A stretch of 59,892 bases of DNA from the NCBI GenBank assembly GCA_026989655.1, contig JALSIX010000088.1, positions 1 to 59,892 on the forward strand, read 5' to 3'. This document shows positions 24,649 to 33,100 of the stretch, piece by piece. How positions within the stretch are numbered: position 1 is the first letter of the stretch; the number at the start of each line of letters is the position of its first letter. The stretch comes from Caldilineaceae bacterium. Lineage in GTDB: Bacteria; Chloroflexota; Anaerolineae; Caldilineales; Caldilineaceae. A program made the position numbers and the translations under genes. The notes below the pieces were generated by a model. It worked only from the letters and a program-made list of their open reading frames with translations, did not search any database and was not told the DNA's origin.

Positions 24649-26004
24649 TCACTGCCACGGGTTGGCGGCCTCGCACTGGTCCGGGTACATGTCCGGGCTG
24701 ATGGGGCCCACGTACTGGATCTCGCCGTCCCGGACGATGTTGCCGCCCAGGGCGGTCAGGGTGGGGTCGCCGTTCTCGTCGAAGCTGAAGACCCCGGTGA
24801 TGCCCTGGAAGTCCTGGGTGTTGCGCATGGCCTCCAGGATGGCGCCCCGGTCCTTGGTGCCGGCCCGCTCGATGCTGTCCAGGATGACCTGCATGGCCTG
24901 GTACGCGTAGGTGCTCCAGGGGCTGGGCTCCACCCCGTACTCCGCGATGAAGTCGTTGAAGAACTTCTGGCCCTCGGGCGAGGTGAGCTGGCTGGGGGCC
25001 AGGCCGGGGAAGGTGAGGAGCACGTTGTCGTTGGCCACCTCCGGGCCGCCCACCTGTTCCACCAGGGCCGGGTTCACCAGCCCGTCCGGGCCCATGAACT
25101 TGATGCCCTGGTCGAAGAGGCCCAGGGCAGCCATCTGCTGGATCACCTGGGGACCGCCGGAGTCGATGACGAAGCCGCCGTAGACCAGGTCCGGATTGGC
25201 GGCCTTCACCTTGGTGAGCAGGGAGCGGAAGTCGATGTCCGTGGACTCCACGCCGTCTCGGCCCACCAGCTCCAGGCCCTCCTTCTCCGCCTGCTGGATG
25301 AAGGCGTCCACCACGCCCTTGCCGTAGAGCTGGCGGTCATCCAGCAGGTAGACCCGCTGGTAGCCCAGGCAGCGGGCCCAGGCCGCGCCGGCCCAGCCCT
25401 GGACGTCGTCCGCGGCGTTGGTGCGGAAATAGGTGGGGCGGTTGCCGGCCGGGTAGTAGATGTCCGGCTCGCCCTCGGCCCAGGGCTTGGTCAGGCCGGG
25501 GTAGGTGTTGGCCGGGGTGATCTGGGCCATGCCGGCCCGGTTGGTGATGGGGATGGAGACCTTGGCCGCGCCCGAGTTGTAGGTCGCGAAGTAGACCATG
25601 CAGTCCGGATCGTTCACACACTTCTGCGCGTTCTCGGCCTCGATGGTCCCATCCCACGACCCGGTGGTGGGGGAGGCATCGTCCAGGTTGACCACCTCGA
25701 TGGTGAAGCCTGCTGGACCCTGGCCGTCCCGGGCGTCCAGGTAGTGCTTCAGGGCCAGGTCCACAGCCCGCTTCATGGACTCTCCTTCGGGCAACATGGG
25801 GCCCTGGAGAGGCCAGCTGGTGTAGATGCGGATCACGTTCTCGCCGGCAGAGGGGGCCGCGGCCTCCTGGCCCGCGGCGGCCCCTTCCTGGGCCTGGCCG
25901 GCTTCCTCCTGGGCCGGGGCCTGCTGGGCCGGCGCGCACGCGGCGAACACCACGGCCATCGCCGTCAGCAGCACCAGCAGTGGGTAGAAGCGTCCCTGCT
26001 TCAT
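24649..26004 (-). CDS. livK: Branched-chain amino-acid-type ABC transporter substrate-binding lipoprotein (LivK/LivJ family)
   Basis: 451 residues with a lipoprotein signal (lipobox FAAC, Cys23), then an Ala/Gln/Glu-rich linker. The type I periplasmic-binding fold begins at about residue 50 (IRIYTSWPLQGPM). AQKCVNDPDCMVYFATYNSG and VTLLTFPGLAP-like segments fit the Leu/Ile/Val/urea-binding family. The actual ligand could be an amino acid, an amide or urea; it cannot be fixed from sequence alone. The start is supported by AAAGGAGG upstream. First gene of the operon. Confidence 0.92.
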   Translation of the reverse strand: MKQGRFYPLLVLLTAMAVVFAACAPAQQAPAQEEAGQAQEGAAAGQEAAAPSAGENVIRIYTSWPLQGPMLPEGESMKRAVDLALKHYLDARDGQGPAGFTIEVVNLDDASPTTGSWDGTIEAENAQKCVNDPDCMVYFATYNSGAAKVSIPITNRAGMAQITPANTYPGLTKPWAEGEPDIYYPAGNRPTYFRTNAADDVQGWAGAAWARCLGYQRVYLLDDRQLYGKGVVDAFIQQAEKEGLELVGRDGVESTDIDFRSLLTKVKAANPDLVYGGFVIDSGGPQVIQQMAALGLFDQGIKFMGPDGLVNPALVEQVGGPEVANDNVLLTFPGLAPSQLTSPEGQKFFNDFIAEYGVEPSPWSTYAYQAMQVILDSIERAGTKDRGAILEAMRNTQDFQGITGVFSFDENGDPTLTALGGNIVRDGEIQYVGPISPDMYPDQCEAANPWQ

Positions 26005-26247
26005 GGCTGTGCCTCCTTTGGGGTGAGTGCGGATTGGGATGTGAGCCAAAGGTCACGAATGGGATGAAGGGATGGCTGTCGACGTGGCCGCGAGCGGGGG
26101 AACTCTGGCGACCAGCCCGGAACACACGGGGCCCACGGGACGCGAGCCACACAGGGGGGAACCAACACACGCTGCTGCGGGGGGCAGCCTGGATGACGAT
26201 CTGGGCCGGTTCGGTGGACCGGTTGTCCTGGCTTTTGGCTGCCGAAA

Positions 26248-26277
26248 ACCATACCACAGCCCTGGGATTTCGTGCAA
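26248..26277 (-). promoter_or_regulatory. Possible promoter of the liv operon
   Basis: On the minus strand TTGCAC (26272-26277) and TATGGT (26248-26253) are 18 bp apart, about 240 nt before livK. The match to consensus is weak. It is the best candidate in the 398-bp gap 26005-26402, which holds no gene. Confidence 0.3.
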
Positions 26278-26315
26278 GCTTCGGCCGCTTCTGGGTGGAT
26301 GCATCGACAGCGGAT

Positions 26316-26344
26316 TTGACCGGATATCTGGCTCCCGGTAAGAT
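26316..26344 (+). promoter_or_regulatory. Promoter of the HEAT-repeat gene
   Basis: TTGACC (26316-26321), 17-bp spacer, TAAGAT (26339-26344); predicted start near 26351, about 50 nt before the ATG at 26403. Confidence 0.6.
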
Positions 26345-26402
26345 GGGGGGCACAGATCCGTGTCCATCCCCTTGGGCTCCCGGAGCCGATGGGGCAAGGC
26401 CC

Positions 26403-27008
26403 ATGGCACGACGAACCGGTAGGACCCCTCTGGAACGCTTTCTCGCGGCTGCGGCAGCCGGGGCCGACGACCAGGCCGAAGCCTTGGTCGGGCAGCTCTC
26501 CCACCGGGATGTCCCCGGCCTGGTCCGATGGGCCCGCACCCGAAGCCCGGATCTCCGGTGGTGGGCTCTGCGCGGCCTGGCCCAGGTGGGGGACGGACGG
26601 GCCGTGCCCGTGCTGGTGGCCGCGCTGGAGGATCCCTGCTCGGAGCTCCGGGTGGTGGCTGCCCGAGCCCTGGCCCGGGTGTATTCCCGGGCCCCGGATG
26701 CGGTTCGCCCCCATCTGGCGCGGCTGGCCGATCTCCTGGCCGATCCGGACGGCATGGCCCGCCAGGCCGCGTCGGATGCGTTGGCCCAGATCGGCCCCGA
26801 GGCGGTGGATGTCCTGGCCCAGGCCCTGGCCAGCCCGGAGCCAGCCCGACGAGCTCGGGCGGCCGCGGCCCTCCATCGCATGGGCCATCGGGCCGCGGCG
26901 GGGCCCCTCTACGGGGTGTTGGAGGATGAACATCCCCTGGTCCGCCACCACGCCCACGAAGCCCTGGACGAGTTGGGGCTGTTGAACAATCTCCTGCTCC
27001 GACGCTGA
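26403..27008 (+). CDS. HEAT-repeat protein
   Basis: 201 residues made almost entirely of HEAT/PBS-lyase-like helical repeats of about 30 residues. Examples are LRWWALRGLAQVGDGRAVPVLVAALEDP and variants around ARQAASDALAQIGPEAVDVLAQAL and ARAAAALHRMGHRAAAGPL (each shown in part). It has no signal peptide. Such proteins are usually protein-binding scaffolds or phycobilisome-lyase relatives. No specific role can be given. It stands alone, divergent from the liv operon. Confidence 0.8.
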   Translation: MARRTGRTPLERFLAAAAAGADDQAEALVGQLSHRDVPGLVRWARTRSPDLRWWALRGLAQVGDGRAVPVLVAALEDPCSELRVVAARALARVYSRAPDAVRPHLARLADLLADPDGMARQAASDALAQIGPEAVDVLAQALASPEPARRARAAAALHRMGHRAAAGPLYGVLEDEHPLVRHHAHEALDELGLLNNLLLRR

Positions 27009-27068
27009 CACCTTCGCTCTCTGTACGTTGTTCTCGATACGGTCGCCCTGTTCTTCCAATCTTCCAAG

Positions 27069-27097
27069 GGAATTTGTTGCCAAGGAACTTGTTGCCA
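27069..27097. repeat. 14-bp direct repeat upstream of the SH3 lipoprotein gene
   Basis: GGAATTTGTTGCCA at 27069-27082 recurs as GGAACTTGTTGCCA at 27084-27097, a 13/14 match with a 15-bp period, ending 16 bp before the ATG. It may be a regulator-binding site or a leftover duplication. Confidence 0.45.
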
Positions 27098-27113
27098 CCT
27101 TCTGGGGAATGCC

Positions 27114-28232
27114 ATGTCTACCCTGAACGAGACATCCACGGAACGCATCCCGGTCTGTCCTCCTCGTCCTCGTTGGGCCCTGGCCCTCCTGGGGGCCCTG
27201 GCTCTCCTGGCCCTGGGGGGCTGCGCCACCATGGGGCCCACCATCTTCCAGCCCATGGGGAGCCTGCCCCAGGCCCCGGCCCAGGTCGCCCGGCCCGAGC
27301 TCCTGCCCGACAGCGTCACCCTCCTCGTCCCCGATCCCCAGAGCTCCCCGGAACTCCTGGAGTCCGGGGTTCCCACGGCCACGGTCCCGGTGACGGACAC
27401 CGCCCCGGTGGAGGAGCCGCCCCAGGTCACGGTGCGGAACCGCAGCGTGAACATCCGCAGCGGCCCGGGGCTGGATTTCCCGGTGGTGGCCGGCGCCCGC
27501 CAGGGCGACACCTTCCAGGTGGTGGGTCGGGACGAGGAGGGGGACTGGTGGCTCATCTGCTGCATCTCTGGGCCCGACGACGAGCCCGGTCGGCCCACCC
27601 AGCGTGCCTGGATCGCGGACATCGTGGTGACGGCCAATCCGGCTGCGGCCCAGGCCCCTGTGTTCCGGCCCCTCTTCCCCGAGGAGCTGGAGGCCCAGTG
27701 GTCCGTCTCCTACCGCTGCGACTCGGAGCGCTGTCCGGTCCGGGCCTGTCAGGGCACCATGGCCGTGGCCGTGACCCGAACCAATGCCCGGTGGCTGGAG
27801 CTGGAGCGGACGGTGGCCTGGGAGGGGGACTGCGGCGAGGACTCCACCTGGATCCACCAGATCGACCGGTACACCGGCCAGGAGCGCTACGCCGCGGCCG
27901 AGGAGATCTTCACCCTGCGCTACTGGGCCGGCCGGACCCCCGGTCCGGTGAATGCCGAGTATCGCCTGGAAGACGGCCAGGCGGTCGCGGCCTGGTGCTC
28001 GCCGGAACAGGAGGCGGAGCTGGAGGAGGCCGAGGGTTGGCTCACCGACTATCGGGGCATCGCCTGCTACGACGCCCAACTGGGCATGCTGTTGGCCATG
28101 AAGTACGAGAAGCGCTGGCTCTTCAGCGGTGAGTACGAGGGGGAGGTGTACGAGCGGGCCTATTTCGGCGATCGGGAGCTCTACGAGATCCGGCTCTTGG
28201 AGACCAACGCCTCCCTCACGCCCATGGAATGA
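27114..28232 (+). CDS. Secreted lipoprotein with a bacterial SH3 domain
   Basis: 372 residues. A cationic N-terminus and hydrophobic stretch end in the lipobox ALGGC (Cys37), so the mature protein should be lipid-anchored on the outer face of the membrane. An SH3b domain follows a Pro-rich linker at about residues 102-165 (VNIRSGPGLDFPVVAGARQG, GDWWLICC). The C-terminal 190 residues are not recognised and include four cysteines near CDSERCPVRAC and WEGDC that may form disulfides. SH3b domains usually bind cell-wall or other proteins. A strong terminator follows. Confidence 0.8.
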   Translation: MSTLNETSTERIPVCPPRPRWALALLGALALLALGGCATMGPTIFQPMGSLPQAPAQVARPELLPDSVTLLVPDPQSSPELLESGVPTATVPVTDTAPVEEPPQVTVRNRSVNIRSGPGLDFPVVAGARQGDTFQVVGRDEEGDWWLICCISGPDDEPGRPTQRAWIADIVVTANPAAAQAPVFRPLFPEELEAQWSVSYRCDSERCPVRACQGTMAVAVTRTNARWLELERTVAWEGDCGEDSTWIHQIDRYTGQERYAAAEEIFTLRYWAGRTPGPVNAEYRLEDGQAVAAWCSPEQEAELEEAEGWLTDYRGIACYDAQLGMLLAMKYEKRWLFSGEYEGEVYERAYFGDRELYEIRLLETNASLTPME

Positions 28233-28263
28233 CCTCCAGAGGTTCCCCGGTGGCGGTCGGGGA

Positions 28264-28308
28264 ATGGACGGCCCGCGGGTGCTCGACCCGCGGGCCGTCC
28301 ATTTTTTA
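28264..28308 (+). terminator. Intrinsic terminator of the SH3 lipoprotein gene
   Basis: A perfect 17-bp stem (28264-28280 with 28286-28302), 5-nt loop GCTCG, followed by TTTTTT. It may also slow read-through from the convergent gltX. Confidence 0.95.
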
Positions 28309-28392
28309 TCTCTCTGGGTCTATTTATCTTACTCACTTGTCTCTGGGGCTCTTTGGCGTCCGGCCCCATATGGGGGGCACCGGCGAGGGAGC

Positions 28393-29934
28393 TCAGGGGG
28401 TTCGTTGGAGCTGGGCCTCCAGGGCCTGGATGGCCCGCTCCACCCGACGGAGCACCTGCTCCCGCCCCAGGGCCTCCATGCTCTCGAAGAGGGGCGGCGA
28501 GACCCGTTTGCCGGTGAGGGCGCCCCGGAAGGGGCCGAAGAAACTGCCGGCCTTGATCCCCATCTCCTGGGCCGCGGCCCGGAACGCGGCCTGGATGGCA
28601 TCGGCCTGGAAGGGCTCCACCTGCTGCAGGATCTCGTGCCCTTTGCGGAGGACGGCCAGGCTCTGTTCCGGGGAGAGCTTGCGCCCCAGGAGCACGTTTG
28701 GGCTCTCGTAGGGAAGCGCGTCCGCGTCCACGAAGGCCCAGTCCAGCCACGGGGCCGCCTCGTCCAACCGCTTGATCCGCTCCTGGATCAGGGGGACCAG
28801 CCTGTCCAATCGGCTGTCCCCGGCCAGGTCCTCCTCGGGGATGCCGAGCTGTCGGCTCAGGAAGGGCAGCAGTCTCCGTTTGAGCTCCGTCGGGTCCATC
28901 TGGCGGATGTACACCCCGTTCAGCCACTCCAGTTTCTCGTAGGGGAGGGCTGCGGGCGCGGGGTGGATCTCCTGGAGCTCGAAGCGTTGGATGGCCTCCT
29001 CTCGGGTGAAGACCTCCCGCTCTGGGTCGAAGTTCCAGCCCACGTTGACCAGGAAGTTGAACAGGGCCTCGGGCAGGTACCCGGCCTCCATGAACTCCCG
29101 GACCAGGGCCAGGTATTCCTTTCCGTCCACCACCTTTCGGCGTTTGCTCATCTTGCCCCTGCCGCTGGGGTCCAGGATCACCGGCAGGTGGACCCAGACC
29201 GGGGGTTCCCAGCCGAAGGCATCGTACAGGAGCTGGTGCAGGGGCGCGGAGGGCAGCCATTCCTGGCCCCGCAGCACATGGGTGATGGCCATCAGGTGGT
29301 CGTCCACCACCACGGCCAGATGGTAGGTGGGCATGCCGTCGCTCTTGAGCAGGACCGCGTCCTCCAGCTGGCGGTTGTCGGTGACGATGGGGCCTCGGAG
29401 CAGGTCGTGGACGGTGGTGGTCCCTTCCAAGGGCACGGCCAGACGCACCACGTGGGGCAGGCCCTGGGCCTCCTTGGCCGCCCGCTCCTCTGGGGAAAGG
29501 GAGCGGCAGTGGCGGTCGTAGCCGGTGCGCTCGCCTCGGCGCTGCTGTTCCTCCCGCAGGGCGGCCAGCCGCTCCGGTGTGCAGTAGCACCGGTAGGCAT
29601 GGCCGCTGGCGATGAGCTGCTCCGCGTGTTCCCGGTAGAGCGCGGTCCGTTGGCTCTGGACGTAGGGGCCATAGGGGCCGCCGATGTCGGGCCCCTCGTC
29701 CCAGTGGAGTTCCAGCCAGCGCAGCCCCTGCAGGATGTCGTCCAGGCTGTCGGGCACGTAACGGCGTCGGTCCGTGTCCTCGACCCGGAGGATGAACTGG
29801 CCGCCGGTGTGACGGGCCCAGAGCCAGGAGAAGAGGGCGGTGCGCAGCCCGCCCAGGTGGAGGTAGCCCGTAGGGCTGGGCGCGAACCGGGTTCGGGCCG
29901 GAGGGTGGGAGTGGTTGGGGTCCTGAGCGGTCAT
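28393..29934 (-). CDS. gltX: Glutamate-tRNA ligase
   Basis: A 513-residue class I aminoacyl-tRNA synthetase that charges tRNA-Glu (possibly also tRNA-Gln if the organism uses the amidotransferase route). The HIGH-type motif is PSPTGYLHLGG near the N-terminus and the KMSKS-type motif is GKMSKRRK. A CYC..CRSL-type region, as in zinc-containing GluRS, lies at about residues 115-150. The C-terminal anticodon-binding part is complete. The start at MTAQDP is chosen because the family begins shortly before RTRFAPSPTG. Confidence 0.96.
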   Translation of the reverse strand: MTAQDPNHSHPPARTRFAPSPTGYLHLGGLRTALFSWLWARHTGGQFILRVEDTDRRRYVPDSLDDILQGLRWLELHWDEGPDIGGPYGPYVQSQRTALYREHAEQLIASGHAYRCYCTPERLAALREEQQRRGERTGYDRHCRSLSPEERAAKEAQGLPHVVRLAVPLEGTTTVHDLLRGPIVTDNRQLEDAVLLKSDGMPTYHLAVVVDDHLMAITHVLRGQEWLPSAPLHQLLYDAFGWEPPVWVHLPVILDPSGRGKMSKRRKVVDGKEYLALVREFMEAGYLPEALFNFLVNVGWNFDPEREVFTREEAIQRFELQEIHPAPAALPYEKLEWLNGVYIRQMDPTELKRRLLPFLSRQLGIPEEDLAGDSRLDRLVPLIQERIKRLDEAAPWLDWAFVDADALPYESPNVLLGRKLSPEQSLAVLRKGHEILQQVEPFQADAIQAAFRAAAQEMGIKAGSFFGPFRGALTGKRVSPPLFESMEALGREQVLRRVERAIQALEAQLQRTP

Positions 29935-29999
29935 GGAAGCCCTTCCTGCCAGGGAAGTGAAGCGGTTCTCGGGCTGAAAACGTGGATTCCCGGGGGCGT

Positions 30000-30028
30000 A
30001 GGCTACCACAAGGCCCCGGGTCCGTCAA
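30000..30028 (-). promoter_or_regulatory. Possible gltX promoter
   Basis: On the minus strand TTGACG (30023-30028), 17-bp spacer, TAGCCT (30000-30005). The -35 is good and the -10 weak. Predicted leader of about 60 nt. Confidence 0.4.
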
Positions 30029-30139
30029 CGCGGGCGGGGCCCTGTGGCCGGGCTGCGTTTGCCGCCCTCGCGCCGGGGCGCCCCGGGGGATCCCCGGGGC
30101 GCCCCGATCAGAGCGGGCTTGGGAAGCCTTCCTTCCGGC

Positions 30140-33100
30140 CTACCGGGAGACCGCGGGCAGGAAGATCTTCTGTTCGGCGGTGGCCGTCTGCTCCACGATG
30201 ATGGAGCCGGAGACGGTGGGGCGGCTCGGATCCACGTAGGTGTAGGTCCCCTCTGTGGTGAGCTTGCGTTTGTAGCTCTCGCCACTGGCCAGGAGCCCGC
30301 TGTCGAAGGCGTCGGTGCTCTTCAGGCGGCTGGGCCCCGTGTACTCGGCCGTGGGTGTGATGCTCCGCGCGCCCCGGAGGGGGCTGCTGACGTTGATGAA
30401 CTCGATCACCGTGCCCGGGGCCACGGTCACCACCGGGGGCTCGAAGCCCTGGTCCGTGATGAGGATCTGGACGTCGGTCTCCTCCACCACCTTTGGGGTC
30501 AGGGGCACATCGTGCTGGACCGGCGCGTCCACCACCACCAGGTCCGGGCTCCGGTAGGGCTGGTAGCCCTCCTTGTCCACCTGGAGCTGGTAGGTGCCCG
30601 GGGGGGTGAAGAAGCTGAAGTAGCCGTCGTCTCCGGTGGTCTGGGGGTTCACCTGGTCGAAGTCTCCCGCGGGCCACAGGGTGTAGCCGGGGAGGCCGCC
30701 GGCGTCGCTCACCTCCTGGACCAGACAGGCCACCTGGGCGGCGTCCACGGCCTGGCCTGTGAGGATGTCAAAGACCGTGCCCTCCGGGTCGATGGTGATC
30801 TGGCCGTCGGAGCAGACCTTGATCAGGTTGCACACCACGCAGATCCGCATGTTGCCCTGGATGGGGCCGGTCTTCGGGGTGGTGAAGGTGGCGCTGTAGA
30901 CCCGGTCGCCGTCTGGGTCCGTCAGCTCCAGGGTCTCGTCCCCCAGGTCCAGGGTCACCTGGGCGTTGGGGTCGCTGCAGCAGATGCGGACGGTCACCGT
31001 GTAGGTGGTGTTCCGGCGCAGGAAGACCCGCCAGCCGGTCCCGTCCATGCGTCCGTTCGGGTCTCGGGGCAGGATTACCCGGCCATCTTCGTCCTGGAAG
31101 CGCAGGCTGCTGGGATCCCAGAACAGGGTGCTGTCCACGATCACCCGGACCGTGGTGGCTGTGCTGGTCTGGGCGCCGAGCCGGGCCACCGCGGTGATGT
31201 CGTACTCCCCGTCGGCCAGGCCGGACACCGGATAGGACCAGCGGCCGTTGCTGTCCGGTGTCACCGTCGCGGTGACCACCGTGGTGCCGCCCGCGTCCTG
31301 GATGGTCAGCTCCACCGTGGTGCCCGGCTGGGTCCGGCCCGTCACCGTGAAGGTGCCGGTGCAGACCGTGCTGGGTGTGGGGTAGGTGATGACCGGCGGC
31401 AGCAGCGGCACCGTCAGGGTCACCACCGCGGTGTTGTTGGTCGGGTCGTCGTCGTGGGCTGCGGCGATGGTCACCTGGTTGGTGATCACCGTGCCCGGCG
31501 CGAGGTCCAGGGACAGGGAGGTCTCCAGGACCAGGATCCCTCCAGCTCCTGGGGCCAGGGTGCCCACGGTGTAGACGTGGCTGCTGTCGATCTCCCCGTG
31601 GGGCAGGTTGGGGATAGACCGTTCCCGGAGCAGGCTCTGGGGCCCGGACAGGGTGTCGGTGATCACCACCTGGGTTGCGGTGGCGCTTCCCTGGTTGCGG
31701 TACTTCACCAGCCAGGAGGCCCGCCACTCTCCTGAACCCCTGCGGGGATTGGGGACGAGGCGCAGTTGGCCCTGTTTCTCCACCGTGGGATCCATGCCCT
31801 CGGTGGGGGGCTCGTCCGGCCGCTCCTGGCGATAGAGGTAGTCCTCGGTCTCGCCGAAGCGGAAGGGGTCGCTGTAGCCCCGACCGTCGCCGATGTAACA
31901 GGTGCCGGCACCGCAGTCCAGCACCTTGTTGGCGGGCCGTTCGGACAGGGTGATGCGCAGCCAGGCCGGCGCCTTCTCGTCCGTCTGGGGCCAGCTCACG
32001 GGCCAGTTGGTGGGGATCGGAAGGATGTGGACGCCGGGGCCCAGGGCCTGGACGTCGATCTTGTAGTCCACCACGATGTGCTCCCAGCCGGTGACGGGCT
32101 GGCTGCTCTCTGGGGCCGGGCACTGGTAGGTGTCGTCCCATGCCCCGTCCCGGTTGCTGTCCAGCCAGACGTTCACATAGGCCACGGCCTCCTGGTTGTC
32201 CGGCAGCATGGCCAGGAAGCGGGGGTCGATGGTCACGGCCACGGGGATGGTGGCCACCCGACAGTTTCGGAAGGCCAGGCGATTCCGGACCAGGCCGTCG
32301 TCTCGCTCATCCAGGTCGGCGCGGTTGGCCCGGGGCAGGATGTTGTTGGTGGGGTCTGCATCCGGGCCCACGTCCGCGTCCAGCTCCTCGGTCACACCCT
32401 TGCCCAGGCGGATGGGCCAGGGGATCAGGTGCTTGGGGCCCTGGTCCGGGCCGGTCGCCGGGTCGAAGACCGTGGGGAACGTCGCCTTCACACCGGGGTA
32501 GGCGAGCATGTCCACGCCTGGATGGTTGGTGCTGTCCGGTGCGTCGCCCAGGTCGGCGCAGACCAGGACGATGACGGCCGGGTTGCTCTTTCCTCGGGCC
32601 ACCACCTGGTCTCCCACCACGGCTGCCCAGTGGGCCACATTGGCCAGGGGGCTCCCGCACGGGACCTGCTCTGTGGGCTTGACCCGGAGGCGGAGGCGGG
32701 CCGTGGGGCGATCCGGGCCCAGGCGTACCTTCCAGCGCACGCCCCGGCCGTCGTCCTCCAACACCGCCTCCCCTGCGTCCACCTGGACCCCCGTGGCCCC
32801 CAGGCCTGCCGGCAGGGTGTCGGTGATCACGAAGGTCTGGGGGCTGGACAGGCCCTGGGTGCGCAGGACCAGCTCGTAGCCGAACTCCCGTCCCTGGAGG
32901 ACCTCCACTACAGAGGGCTGGGCACCGCCGGGCTGCTGGGGAGCCAGCACCTCCTGGCCCCGGATCACCCGCTTCTCCAGGACGGCCTCTGGCGGCGTGC
33001 CGGGACACTTCTCCCGGGCCCGGAGACGATGTTCCACCTGGGCAAGCTGGGTGGCATCCGCCTTCAGGACCACGGCCTTGTTCACGATCTCCGGGTTTTG

